This document shows positions 24,770 through 33,520 of a DNA stretch of 41,451 bases, in pieces. Source of the stretch: Cryobacterium cryoconiti (GTDB lineage: Bacteria > Actinomycetota > Actinomycetes > Actinomycetales > Microbacteriaceae); the NCBI RefSeq assembly GCF_004403065.1, contig NZ_SOHA01000037.1, forward strand, positions 1 to 41,451. The letters run 5' to 3'. Within the stretch, counting starts at the first letter, position 1. Every line of letters begins with the position of its first letter. Under the pieces are notes generated by a model. The model searched no databases, was not told the DNA's origin, and saw nothing but the letters and a program-made list of their open reading frames with translations. Both the position numbers and the translations under genes were made by a program.

Positions 24770-27061
24770 TCAAGGGTGGTGGAGGCGGCCGTCGGGGGTG
24801 ACCGTGAGCATGCGGGGGTCGCCGGCGTCGACCACGATCGAGGCGATCGTGGGACGGTCGGCGGGGAGGAGCCGGGCGATCAGATGACCGTGCGCGAGCG
24901 CGTCGAGCTGAGCGGCGACGATCGCGGCCGCCGCCTGCACCTGCAGCGGCGGGCGGTCGGCACTGTCGTCGATCAGGGTGACGTCGACGCCCCGCAGGCG
25001 CGCGGCCCGGGCCGCCGTGATCACCGGCTCCACGAAGAGCGACCGCCCCCGGATCGCGTCGCGCAGGGTGGCCTCGGCCAGCCGGGCACCGGCGCGCAAC
25101 TCCTCGTCGAGCTGCTCGGCGGCGGCGAGCTGCTCCAGGGTGGGCCGGGCCAGATTGTTCACCCGGGCGAGCTGCGTCTCGCGCTCGGAGATGGCGGCGG
25201 CTGCGGTGGCCACCGCGGCCGCGTTCAGGGCGCGCTCCCGGTTCAGCCGGGCCAGCGCCTGCGTGGACCGCCTCAGCCCCACCGCGAAGAGGGTGCCGGC
25301 AAGCAGCGTGCCGGCATGACGGATGGCCAGATTCACCCCGTCGAGCACCGTCAGCCCGTTCAGCACCGCCCACACCACCCCGATCACCGTCATCATCAGG
25401 TAGCCGTACCAGGCGAAATCGGCGCGGCCCCGCACCGCCAGGGCCACCAGCACCATGGTGATCGCGCCGAGATACCAGTGCGCGAACGGAGTCGACCCCG
25501 TGGGCGGCACCGGGAACGAGGTGGCCGCGGCCGCCAGCGCGCACAGGGCGAGTACCACGACCGCGCTGCGCTGCGGCACCGGGTCGGGCACCCGGAGGGT
25601 GAGCCAGGCGGCCGCAGCCGACGCCGCGAGGAAGCCGACGATCTCGAACGGAAGCCCCGAGAGCGGCTCGCCGTCGGCGAAGGCGAGAACGGCGTGCACC
25701 GCGATGAACGCCACGAGGATGCCCGTGGACAGGGGCTTCGGCAGGCGGCTCGCGCCCGGCCGCAGCGGGGCGGCCTCGACGTTCAGGGCGCTGGGACTGG
25801 AGCTGACGCTGGGGGTCGGGGGCATGACGGCGTGCTCGGGGGTCCAGGAGACCACGACCTCCGTGCCGGCGCCGGGCCGGGACCGCACCGCGGCGGCGCC
25901 GCCGGGGAGGCGCTCCATGCGCCCGATGATGCTCTGCGCGATGCCCAGACGTTCGGGTGGCACGCGGGCCGGGTCGAAGCCCACGCCGTCGTCGTGCACG
26001 GCCACCCGGATTCCGGCCCGGTAGGCGCTGACGGTGAGGGTGCGGGCCACCGGGCCCGCGCCGGCCGAGGTCACCGAGTTGCGCAGGGCCTCGCCGACGG
26101 CACCGAGCAGGGCGGTCACTGCCCGCGCGGGCACCGTGAGGGTGTCGGTCAGGGTCGAGGTGAGGCGGGCATCCGGTGCCAATTCGCCGACCAGCTGCTC
26201 GAGGCGACGCGCCACCTGGGAGCCGGGCACGTGCTCGTCGGGGCGCGGGCTGCGCAGGGCGTCGAGCCGCCCCAGGGTGTCGGTCGCGTGCCGGGACAGC
26301 ACCTCGATCGGGGTGCCGGCGCGCCCGGCCATCAGCAGGGTCGAGATGACACTGTCATGCACCAGCGCATTGATGGTGAGGCGTTCGCGGGTGCGGGCCA
26401 GGCGGTCGGCGCGGTCAGCAAGGGTCGCGCGGGCCACCTCGGCGGCGAGGTCGACCGCCTTCTCGCCGCGGCGGGCCATGGTGGTCAGACCCAGGAGCAT
26501 GCTGAGCAGCAGCAGGGAGTAGAGGGCGTCTTCCACGCCCACCAGCACCGGGTGCGGATCGGCCGAGGTCACCGCGCGCACCAGCCCGCTGAGCGTGCAG
26601 ACCAGGGCCAGGTAGGCCCAGGCCGTGCGATCGCGGGTCGCCACCGCCATGGCGATCACGGGCACGCCGGTGAAGGTGATCACCCAGGGGATGTCCGCGC
26701 CCGCCGGCAGCGGCTCGGCGCGCGCGACCAGCCAGAACAGCATCAGCACGACGACGATCACCCCCTCGGCCAGGGCCAGCTGGCGCAGCAGCCCCAGTGG
26801 CGCGCGCTGCGAGAGCAGCCCGAGCATCAGGGGCAGCCCGAACACGACCAGCCAGGCGATCAGCGACGCCGGCCGCGCCGGCTGGTAGGCCTGCTCGAGG
26901 TAACTGCCGAGGCAGAACAGGCCGAAGACCAGCGCGGTGGGGCCCATGGCGGCGTAGAGCAGCCGGGCAAGGCGTTCGGTCGCGGGCCGCGGCAACGCCG
27001 GCGACCGGATGCCCGCGGCCGGGCGCCTCCCGCGGCTCACCCATGCGGCCGGGGCTGTCAC
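24770..27061 (-). CDS. Sensor histidine kinase with two membrane blocks
   Basis: 763 residues from GTG 27061, which overlaps the response-regulator stop as GTGA; longer upstream frames run through that gene. Residues ~30-195 hold about six membrane helices. The phospho-acceptor region has His235 in NALVHDSVISTLL, and the HATPase region has EALRNS (~324), DDGVGFD (~357) and PGAGTEVVVSW (~395). A second block of five or six helices (~430-600) follows, then a cytoplasmic tail (ARVNNLARPTLEQLAAAEQL, RAARLRGVDVTLIDDS) lacking kinase motifs. The first half is a normal NarL-partner kinase; the second half is unusual and resembles the C-terminal part of the protein at 28677-30077. Confidence 0.85.
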   Translation of the reverse strand: MTAPAAWVSRGRRPAAGIRSPALPRPATERLARLLYAAMGPTALVFGLFCLGSYLEQAYQPARPASLIAWLVVFGLPLMLGLLSQRAPLGLLRQLALAEGVIVVVLMLFWLVARAEPLPAGADIPWVITFTGVPVIAMAVATRDRTAWAYLALVCTLSGLVRAVTSADPHPVLVGVEDALYSLLLLSMLLGLTTMARRGEKAVDLAAEVARATLADRADRLARTRERLTINALVHDSVISTLLMAGRAGTPIEVLSRHATDTLGRLDALRSPRPDEHVPGSQVARRLEQLVGELAPDARLTSTLTDTLTVPARAVTALLGAVGEALRNSVTSAGAGPVARTLTVSAYRAGIRVAVHDDGVGFDPARVPPERLGIAQSIIGRMERLPGGAAAVRSRPGAGTEVVVSWTPEHAVMPPTPSVSSSPSALNVEAAPLRPGASRLPKPLSTGILVAFIAVHAVLAFADGEPLSGLPFEIVGFLAASAAAAWLTLRVPDPVPQRSAVVVLALCALAAAATSFPVPPTGSTPFAHWYLGAITMVLVALAVRGRADFAWYGYLMMTVIGVVWAVLNGLTVLDGVNLAIRHAGTLLAGTLFAVGLRRSTQALARLNRERALNAAAVATAAAAISERETQLARVNNLARPTLEQLAAAEQLDEELRAGARLAEATLRDAIRGRSLFVEPVITAARAARLRGVDVTLIDDSADRPPLQVQAAAAIVAAQLDALAHGHLIARLLPADRPTIASIVVDAGDPRMLTVTPDGRLHHP

Positions 27062-27711
27062 GGCTGGCCGGGGATGGGCAGGATGCCGTCTTCCAGCGCC
27101 CGCTTGTACAGGTCGATCTTCGTGTTCGCGGGGCGGCCGACGCGCTCGTACTTGGAGCGCACCCGGCGGATGTAGTCGATCACCGTGAGCTCGCTCAGCC
27201 CCATCCGGGAGGCCACCAGCGGCGCCTTCGCCCCGGCGGCGTACAGCGAGAGCACCTCGCACTCGCGCACGCTCAGGCCGGCGTCGGAGAGGTCCGGGTC
27301 ACCGTCGAGGGCCGCAGCCCACTCGGTGGAGACCACGGCCTCCCCCGCCGCCGCCCGGGTCACAGCGTCGAGCAGCACCGCGGTGGGCTCGCTCTTGCGC
27401 ACCACGCCCAGCACTCCCCCGCGCGCGGCGGCCCGCATCAGGCCGGCGTCGTCGCCGCCGGTGAACGCGAGCACCGCCGCGCCCGCAGCCCGCAACCGGT
27501 CCACGTTGCCGGTGACGGTGGAGCCGTCGGACAATCGCAGGTCGAGGATGACGAGGTCCACGGGCGTGGTCTGCGCCGCCGACTCGAGCAGCTCGGTCAC
27601 CGTGGTCACGGTGGCCACCACCTCGATCTCGGGGATCGTGGCGAAGAGGTCCGCGAATCCGCGGGCTACGATCTCGTGGTCATCGATCAGGGCTACGCGA
27701 AAGCGGGACAT
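27058..27711 (-). CDS. NarL/FixJ-family response regulator
   Basis: 217 residues. Receiver domain with acidic pair Asp10-Asp11 (VALIDDHEIVARG), phosphoacceptor Asp57 (VDLVILDLRL), Thr in LAFTGG and Lys in VVRKSEP. C-terminal LuxR-type helix-turn-helix: LSVRECEVLSLYAAGAKAP and ASRMGLSELTVIDYIRRVR. The kinase gene overlaps it by 4 nt, so they are a cognate pair. Targets are unknown; it is 3 kb from the polysaccharide operator and could act there, but the site there is not a recognised NarL box. Confidence 0.93.
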   Translation of the reverse strand: MSRFRVALIDDHEIVARGFADLFATIPEIEVVATVTTVTELLESAAQTTPVDLVILDLRLSDGSTVTGNVDRLRAAGAAVLAFTGGDDAGLMRAAARGGVLGVVRKSEPTAVLLDAVTRAAAGEAVVSTEWAAALDGDPDLSDAGLSVRECEVLSLYAAGAKAPLVASRMGLSELTVIDYIRRVRSKYERVGRPANTKIDLYKRALEDGILPIPGQP

Positions 27712-27925
27712 CGTCGTTCCTTGGTTTCATGGTGCAGAGGGCAGGGTCTGGGCCGGATCATGCTCCGGCGCGGGGCCGGTGAGGTGCTGCGGTCGTGCTG
27801 CGGTCGTGCCGTGATCGAGTTGTGGTCGTCGTGCCCCTCGTTGTGGTGCCACAAGAAGTAACGGCTGTTCAGAGCGACGAGCGCAACCTACGTTTATAGA
27901 CGGGGATACCTGCTGGGGGGCTGGT

Positions 27926-27959
27926 GGGGCGCTCGCGATCTACGATCGTTGAGCGCCCC
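27926..27959 (-). terminator. Hairpin after thymidine kinase
   Basis: GGGGCGCTC (27926-27934) and GAGCGCCCC (27951-27959), with an inner CGATC/GATCG stem, starting 12 nt after the tdk stop. The stem is long and GC-rich with no clear U tract on the minus strand, as in many actinobacterial terminators. Confidence 0.65.
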
Positions 27960-27971
27960 TTCTCACCGCTC

Positions 27972-28601
27972 TCATGCGGGTTCGGGCCGGCTGCGATTGT
28001 TCAGCACCCCGCCGCTCTCCTCGAGGTAGCACGAGCCGCAGAGCGATTCGTAGGTCACTTCGGCGCCGTCGATCGCCACCTGGTCGCCGTCGAAGACGAA
28101 GACCCCGTCGATCTGGCGCCCGTTGAACACGGCCTTGCGGCCGCACCGGCAGATGGTCTTGAGCTCCTCGAGGCTGTGCGCCACCTCGAGCAGACGCCGG
28201 CTGCCCGGAAACGCCACGGTCTGAAAGTCGGTGCGGATGCCGTACGCCATCACCGGGGTGTTCTCCAGGATCGCGATCCGCAGCAGGTCGTCCACCTGCT
28301 GCTCCGTGAGGAACTGGGCCTCGTCGACGAGCAGACAGCTCACATCGAGGCCGGACTCGGCCAGCACCCGGGCGCGGTGCTCCTGGAAGAGCGCGAAGGC
28401 ATCCGCGTCGGGGGTGAGCAGGAAGTCGACTCCCCGGGTGACGCCGAGCCGGGACAGCACGCCGCGGTCGCCCTTGGTGTCGACCGAGGGCTTGGCCAGC
28501 AGCACGTGGTGGCCGCGTTCCTCGTAGTTGTAGGCAGCCTGGAGCATCGAGGTGCTCTTGCCGCTGTTCATGGCTCCGTAGCGGAAATACAGTTTCGCCA
28601 T
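27972..28601 (-). CDS. tdk: Thymidine kinase (type II)
   Basis: 209 residues. Walker A GAMNSGKSTSML near the N-terminus, CLLVDEAQFLTEQQ with the catalytic Glu, MAYGIRTDFQ, and the zinc lasso Cys residues in CRCGRKAVFNG and ESLCGSCYLEE. It phosphorylates thymidine (and deoxyuridine) for nucleotide salvage in the cytoplasm. The Arg/Pro tail is short and normal. It stands alone between two sensor-kinase units with its own hairpin terminator, apparently unrelated to them. Confidence 0.95.
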   Translation of the reverse strand: MAKLYFRYGAMNSGKSTSMLQAAYNYEERGHHVLLAKPSVDTKGDRGVLSRLGVTRGVDFLLTPDADAFALFQEHRARVLAESGLDVSCLLVDEAQFLTEQQVDDLLRIAILENTPVMAYGIRTDFQTVAFPGSRRLLEVAHSLEELKTICRCGRKAVFNGRQIDGVFVFDGDQVAIDGAEVTYESLCGSCYLEESGGVLNNRSRPEPA

Positions 28602-28676
28602 AGCTCTTCCGGTTGCCCCCTCGGCTGCTCGCGCCGGTGCTGAGAGCGGCGCTGAATCCTGCGGCGCCGTGTGCGC

Positions 28677-30077
28677 CTAGCCCAGCGTACTGGGCGCGCG
28701 CGGCGGGCGCTTGTCGCCGAATTCCAGCGTCAGACGCGGCCGACGGATGCTCACCCGCACCCACGGGAACACCACCCGCAGCACGGCGAGGTAGGAGCGC
28801 AGCAGCCGGCGCACCCGGCGCGGCGGCAGGTCGAGGCCGACCTGGATGATGAAGGTGTCGATGCCGGAGTGCCGCTGCTGGCGGTCGCTCGTCGGGTCGA
28901 TCTGGGTGTCGGGCTCGGATTCAGGTTCGGTGTCGGCCTGCACCACGAGGCTGCGCGGGTCGAAGCCCGGGGCCAGACAGAGCATGCGGATCAGCGCGGA
29001 GGTGGCCGCGCGCTGCTGCACGCCGAAGTGGGCCGCGCGGTGCTCCGGGTCGGACACCACCAGCAGCGGATCCACTCCGCGGGAGGCCAGAGCGGCGCGC
29101 TCGCGAGCGATCACGGCGTCGAGCCAGGTCTCGTCGATGTGCGCCACGAGCGCCCGGCGCACCCCGGCCGCGAGCTCGTTCGCCCGGGCCACGTCGGCCT
29201 TGGTCACCTCGCCGCGTTCGAGAACACCGTCGAAGAGGGGGAACACGCCGGGGGTCAGGGTGGCGAGCTGCTGCTCCATCACGGAGCGCACCACGCTGCC
29301 GCGGGACTCTTCGGTGCGGCGGGCGATGGCGCGCTGGGCATCCGTCTGCCAGGCCACCAGCAGACGCACCATGCGGCGGGAGTAGGCGGCGGCAGCCAGA
29401 GCGAGGGCGAGCACCTGCGTGACGGCCACGATCACGTAGACGGCCGGCGACACCTCGATGACGCGCGCCGCGGACTGGGGCAGCGTGACCGCGCCGATGA
29501 CGACGGCCGCGAGCACACCGGAGAGGGCGAGCTCGCGCCACGGACGCAGCGGGGCGAGAGCCACGAGCAGGAGGCCGACGCCGATCGGACCGAAATCGTC
29601 TTGTACCAGGGCGTTGCCGCCCCAGCGGGCGGCCTGGTCAACCAGGTGCGCGGCCAGGCCGAGGCCCACGATCAAAAGCAGCGCCTTCTGCCGCACCGGA
29701 GAGCGCGACGGCAGGCCCACGACCACGAGCGTCGCGCACGCGGCGGCGATCAGAACGAGCGCCAGCGCGGCCAGCCACGGATGCCGGATCTCATCACCCT
29801 GCGCCACCGTCGTGAACACCGCGTAGCCGAGCACCACCGTGGCGATCCCGGGCACCATCGGCCAGGTGGTCAGGGCGCCCAGCGGGTCGAGGCGCTGCTG
29901 GGACTGGGTGCGCGGCGTGGGCGTGGTGAGCGACGGCGCCGCCGGGATGTGCGACTCGTCGACGGGAATCGTGATGGTGGAGGTGGCGGGCGGGGTGTGG
30001 CGGGTGTGGGGGGTGTGCGCGGGCGGGGTGTGCGCGGGCGGGGTGTGCGGGTTGTGCGCGGGCGGGGTGTGGGTCAT
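28677..30077 (-). CDS. Sensor-kinase-like membrane protein lacking catalytic motifs
   Basis: 466 residues from ATG 30077, which overlaps the previous stop as ATGA. The N-terminus is a repeat (HTPPAH units, residues ~2-30) encoded by a GC-rich microsatellite, then a TSTITIPVDES stretch. About six membrane helices occupy residues ~75-250. The cytoplasmic part (RRTEESRGSVVRSVMEQQLA, DETWLDAVIARERAALASRG, VDPLLVVSDP) looks like a dimerisation and ligand module, but there is no phospho-acceptor His-Asp box and no N, G1 or G2 box. It is coupled to a real kinase and may form a heteromer with it. The tail of the kinase at 24770-27061 resembles it. Confidence 0.7.
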   Translation of the reverse strand: MTHTPPAHNPHTPPAHTPPAHTPHTRHTPPATSTITIPVDESHIPAAPSLTTPTPRTQSQQRLDPLGALTTWPMVPGIATVVLGYAVFTTVAQGDEIRHPWLAALALVLIAAACATLVVVGLPSRSPVRQKALLLIVGLGLAAHLVDQAARWGGNALVQDDFGPIGVGLLLVALAPLRPWRELALSGVLAAVVIGAVTLPQSAARVIEVSPAVYVIVAVTQVLALALAAAAYSRRMVRLLVAWQTDAQRAIARRTEESRGSVVRSVMEQQLATLTPGVFPLFDGVLERGEVTKADVARANELAAGVRRALVAHIDETWLDAVIARERAALASRGVDPLLVVSDPEHRAAHFGVQQRAATSALIRMLCLAPGFDPRSLVVQADTEPESEPDTQIDPTSDRQQRHSGIDTFIIQVGLDLPPRRVRRLLRSYLAVLRVVFPWVRVSIRRPRLTLEFGDKRPPRAPSTLG

Positions 30078-31426
30078 CGGGGCACCCGCTCGGGGTCGGG
30101 GGTGTCGGTGGGGGTGGGGGCGGCTCCGGGGGCACCCTGCGGGTCGGGGCTCGGTTCGTCGGACGGCACGGGAACACTCAGCAGCACGGAGGTTCCCGCC
30201 CCCGGCCGGGTGAAGACGCTCACCGAACCGCCCAACTGCTCGATGCGGCGGCGCACGGCCTGGCGCAGGCCGAGGCGGTCGGCGTCGGTCTCGGACTCCG
30301 TGAAGCCGCGGCCGGCATCCATCACCATCAGCGAAATGCTGGTCGGCTCGGACTCGATCACAACCTCCGCGGCGGCCTTGCCGGAGTGGAGGATCACGTT
30401 CACGAGGCACTGCTGCACGGCAAGGCCCAGCTCGCGGTCGCTGGCCGGGCTGAGCCGGCAGAGGGCCGCGCGCTCCCCCGAGACCTCCACCACGAGGCCA
30501 CGATCGCGACTGCGCTCGATGGCGGCGTAGACCTCGCTGGTGAGCCAGGCATCCGTGCCCCGCGACGGCTCCACACTCTGCGCGTCGACGTCGGTGAGCC
30601 AGTCGGTGCCGCGCAGGGTCTGCAGCGAGTCACGGATGCTGCCGGCCAGCTGGTCGCTGAGCGGACCGGGATGCGCGCGGGCCACGGCGACAAGCTGGTT
30701 GAGGGTGGTGTCCTGGTTGAGGGCGAGGGCGCGCAGCTCGAGGTCATGGCGCAGCAGACGGGTCTGGTCGGTCTGCATGGCGCGGTGCAGCGCGGCCTGC
30801 ACGGCGCGCTGGCGGCGCACGAAGGCGGTCAGCAGCAGCATGGCGACGAGGAAGAAGTAGGTGGAGATGGTGTAGACGTCCTCGCCGTAGGGCACGCCGG
30901 TGCGCACCGCGGCGAAGACCGTGACGGCTTCGGCCAGGACGAACCCGGTGGTGCCCCAGAGCACGCCCACCAGCGCGGCCGTGCCCGCGCCGCCGACCAT
31001 GACCAGGGCGAGCTTGGGCAGGGTGACGAGGAAGATGTTCGAGCTCGGGAAGACGTCGGGCATGCCGAGCACGGCCATCGTGTAGAGGTAGGTGGCGACG
31101 CTGCCGACGACGAGATACGCGACGGAGAGAACGACGGTGCGGCGCAGGGACAACGCCACGAGTACGGCCGCCATCAGGAGGAGGGCGAGGGCTGCCGCGA
31201 TGGTTGCGGTGTCGGCGTCGGCGAGGGCTGCGGCAGTTGCGTTGTCGCTCGACACTTCGGCAGTGGGACCGACTCCCGCATCTCCGGCCGCAGTTGTGGA
31301 CAACCGGAGGATGATCAGCGACGCCAGGGCTCCGGCCAGGCAGGTGAGGGCGAACCAGTGCGCGGCCCGGGCGAGGGCATGACTGAGTGTTCTCTTCACC
31401 AGGTGATCGGGTAACCCGAGCGTCAT
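30074..31426 (-). CDS. Sensor histidine kinase, membrane-bound
   Basis: 450 residues from ATG 31426 (MTLGLPDHLVKRTLSHALAR), chosen for AGAGAGG upstream; an ATG at 31498 is less likely. About six membrane helices span residues ~20-205. A helical region (QTDQTRLLRHDLELRALALN) carries a His-Asp pair. The ATPase part keeps an N-box-like QQCLVNVILHSG, DAGRGFTES and RPGAGTSVLLSVPVP. A Pro-rich tail follows. The N-box is non-canonical (Asn present, the usual Glu-Ala-x-x-Asn-Ala not), so activity is probable rather than certain. No response regulator is beside it; the partner is the overlapping membrane protein. Confidence 0.75.
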   Translation of the reverse strand: MTLGLPDHLVKRTLSHALARAAHWFALTCLAGALASLIILRLSTTAAGDAGVGPTAEVSSDNATAAALADADTATIAAALALLLMAAVLVALSLRRTVVLSVAYLVVGSVATYLYTMAVLGMPDVFPSSNIFLVTLPKLALVMVGGAGTAALVGVLWGTTGFVLAEAVTVFAAVRTGVPYGEDVYTISTYFFLVAMLLLTAFVRRQRAVQAALHRAMQTDQTRLLRHDLELRALALNQDTTLNQLVAVARAHPGPLSDQLAGSIRDSLQTLRGTDWLTDVDAQSVEPSRGTDAWLTSEVYAAIERSRDRGLVVEVSGERAALCRLSPASDRELGLAVQQCLVNVILHSGKAAAEVVIESEPTSISLMVMDAGRGFTESETDADRLGLRQAVRRRIEQLGGSVSVFTRPGAGTSVLLSVPVPSDEPSPDPQGAPGAAPTPTDTPDPERVPR

Positions 31427-31618
31427 GCGTTCCCTCTCTGCTCGGTAGATTCTCTCACTACGTTCGGGTGATTCTGAGCCGCAGAGGCAAACCCGCATCC
31501 GTCAGCACGGAGATGCCCTGAATTGTGCACAATCGTGGCGGCCGGCACCCCCTTCGCGCCGACTTTGTGCGAGATCGCCACCCCATCCACTCGCTGACCC
31601 CCCTGTCCCTCCGCCTTT

Positions 31619-31703
31619 GTGCATAACTCCTGCAATTTGATCGAAACAGGCCGGATTCGGCCCCGAATCGGCCTGTTACGCAGAATTTGCAGGAGTTATG
31701 CAC
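31619..31703. repeat. 85-bp hairpin element, copy 1
   Basis: Outer arms begin GTGCATAACTCCTGCAA (31619-31635) and end TTGCAGGAGTTATGCAC (31687-31703), a perfect 17-bp match. Inside, AACAGGCCGGATTCGG pairs with CCGAATCGGCCTGTT with one bulge, so nearly the whole unit folds. Confidence 0.85.
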
Positions 31704-31812
31704 GAGGCCGGGCGGCACTGAGGCAGCCGGGAGCACCGGGAAGCGTGCGGGCGGCGCAGCCGGCGGACGTGCGGGCGGAGCCGGCCAGCGCGCGGCCGGC
31801 GCGGCTGGACAG

Positions 31813-31897
31813 CTGCATAACTCCTGCAATTTGATCGAATCAGGCCGGATTCAGCCCCGAATCGGCCTGTTTTGCAGAATTTGCAGGAGTTATGCAC
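31813..31897. repeat. 85-bp hairpin element, copy 2
   Basis: Same outer arms (TGCATAACTCCTGCAA from 31814, TTGCAGGAGTTATGCA to 31896) and a near-identical inner stem to copy 1. It lies 66 bp past the mqo stop, where it could also serve as a transcript-end structure. Confidence 0.85.
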
Positions 31898-31962
31898 GTG
31901 CTGGCCGGGAACGAGCCCAGCGAGCAGCGCGGCCAGCGAGCAGCGCGACGGGCGGCGTCGCC

Positions 31963-33432
31963 CTAGGCGGTCAGGTGCAGGGCGGCGGCGGTGGCAGCCA
32001 GGGAGGCCGCGGCAGCGGCGGGATCGTCGGAGAGCTTCGTTCCGAGGCTCGGGATCATCTCGCGCAGCTTGGGCTCCCAGGCCGGGTACTGCTCGGGGAA
32101 GCAGCGCTTGATCAGGTCGACCATGATCGGGGCCGCGGTCGAGGCTCCCGGCGAGGCGCCGAGCAGCCCGGCGATGGTGCCGTCGGCCGAGGTGATGACC
32201 TCGGTGCCGAACTGCAGCACGCCGCCCTGCTCCGGATCCTTCTTCATGACCTGCACGCGCTGTCCGGCGGTGATCAGTTCCCAATCCTCGATCTTGGCGG
32301 TGGGGATGAACTCCTGCAGCGCCTTGAGCTTCGTCTTCTTCGACGCGAAAACCTCACCGATCAGGTACTTCATCAGGCCGAAGTTATGTGCGGCCACGGC
32401 CAGCATCGGGCCGATGTTGTGCAGCCGGATCGAGAACGGCAGGTCGAGCCAGGAGCTCGACTTGAGGAACTTGGGCGTGAAGCCGGCGTACGGTCCGAAC
32501 AGAAGCGAGGTCTCCCCCTCGACCACGCGGGTGTCGAGGTGCGGCACCGACATGGGCGGCGCACCCTTGGCAGCCTTGCCGTAGACCTTCGCGTGGTGCT
32601 GCGCGACGAGCTTCGGGTTGGTGGTGCGCAGGAACTGTCCGCTGATCGGGAACCCGCCGAAACCCTTGATCTCGGGGATGCCGCTCTGCTGCAGCAACGC
32701 TAGGGCGCCGCCACCCGCGCCGACGAAAACGAACCGGGCGTTGACGCTGCTGGGGTAATTGCCGACCAGGCGGCGCAGATTGAGCTTCCACGTGCCATCC
32801 GTGAGCTGTTTCAGGCCGGTGACCTGCTGGTTCACGTGCACGCCGACGCCCTGCTCGGCGAGGTTGTCGAACAGGTACCGGGTGAGGGCGCCGAAGTCCA
32901 CGTCGGTGCCCGACACGATGCGGGTCGCCGCGATCTTCTGCCCCTTCGCGCGCTTCTGGGTGAGCAGCGGGGTCCACGTGCCGATCACGGCCGGGTCCTC
33001 GCTGTACTCCATGCCTTGGAACAGAGGCTCGCCCTTGAGCACCGCGAACCGCTTGCGCAGGTACTCGACGCTGCTCTTGCCGTGCACGAAGGTCATGTGC
33101 GGGGTGGAGTTGATGAAGTTCGTGGGTGCGGGCAGCACGCCCGTCTGCACCAGGTGCGCCCAGAGCTGACGGCTGATCTGGAACTGCTCGTTGATGGCCA
33201 CGGCCTTGGCGGCGGTGACGGAGCCGTCCTTCGCCTCGGGCATGTAGTTCAGCTCGCAGAGGGCCGCGTGGCCGGTGCCCGCGTTGTTCCACGGGTTCGA
33301 GCTTTCCTGGGCCACTTCGCCCAGACGCTCGTAGACCTCGACGGTCCAGTCCGGCTGCAGTTCCTTGATCAAGGTACCGAGGGTGGCGCTCATGATGCCG
33401 CCACCAATAAGAACGACATCAATCTTCGCCAT
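31963..33432 (-). CDS. mqo: Malate:quinone oxidoreductase
   Basis: 489 residues from ATG 33432 (MAKIDVVLIGGGIMSATLGT), which has GGAGGAG 8 nt upstream; a GTG nine bases earlier lies too close to it. FAD-binding GGGIMSATLG near the N-terminus; family motifs SSNPWNNAGTGHAALCELNY, SRQLWAHLVQTG, FINSTPHMTFVHG and the late GLLGASPGASTAAPIM. It oxidises malate to oxaloacetate with electrons to quinone, at the inner membrane face, in the TCA cycle. The last ~20 residues are Ala-rich (DDPAAAAASLAATAAALH). It appears monocistronic. Confidence 0.96.
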   Translation of the reverse strand: MAKIDVVLIGGGIMSATLGTLIKELQPDWTVEVYERLGEVAQESSNPWNNAGTGHAALCELNYMPEAKDGSVTAAKAVAINEQFQISRQLWAHLVQTGVLPAPTNFINSTPHMTFVHGKSSVEYLRKRFAVLKGEPLFQGMEYSEDPAVIGTWTPLLTQKRAKGQKIAATRIVSGTDVDFGALTRYLFDNLAEQGVGVHVNQQVTGLKQLTDGTWKLNLRRLVGNYPSSVNARFVFVGAGGGALALLQQSGIPEIKGFGGFPISGQFLRTTNPKLVAQHHAKVYGKAAKGAPPMSVPHLDTRVVEGETSLLFGPYAGFTPKFLKSSSWLDLPFSIRLHNIGPMLAVAAHNFGLMKYLIGEVFASKKTKLKALQEFIPTAKIEDWELITAGQRVQVMKKDPEQGGVLQFGTEVITSADGTIAGLLGASPGASTAAPIMVDLIKRCFPEQYPAWEPKLREMIPSLGTKLSDDPAAAAASLAATAAALHLTA

Positions 33433-33520
33433 TGGATTCACTCCTCCACCATATCGGTGGTAACGGATGCTTCCCGCCGGAACGCGGGCCGCTCAGGTCA
33501 CGGTTGGCCCCGAAAGGGCC

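Larger units (their letters stand above)
31427..31962. other. Intergenic region with two 85-bp hairpin repeats
   Basis: No gene is supported in 31427-31962. It holds the hairpin elements at 31619-31703 and 31813-31897 and, between them, GC-rich GCGGGCGG-type low-complexity DNA. Regulatory sites for the kinase at 31426 should lie at the left end; none is obvious. Confidence 0.7.

Noticed and set aside
24518..27175. 885-codon plus-strand frame opposite the histidine kinase
   Set aside because: It mirrors the kinase in antisense, is full of Arg/Gly/His low-complexity sequence and has no domain motifs; a high-GC shadow.
28671..30530. 619-codon plus-strand frame opposite the kinase-like pair
   Set aside because: Antisense shadow without ribosome site or recognisable domains.
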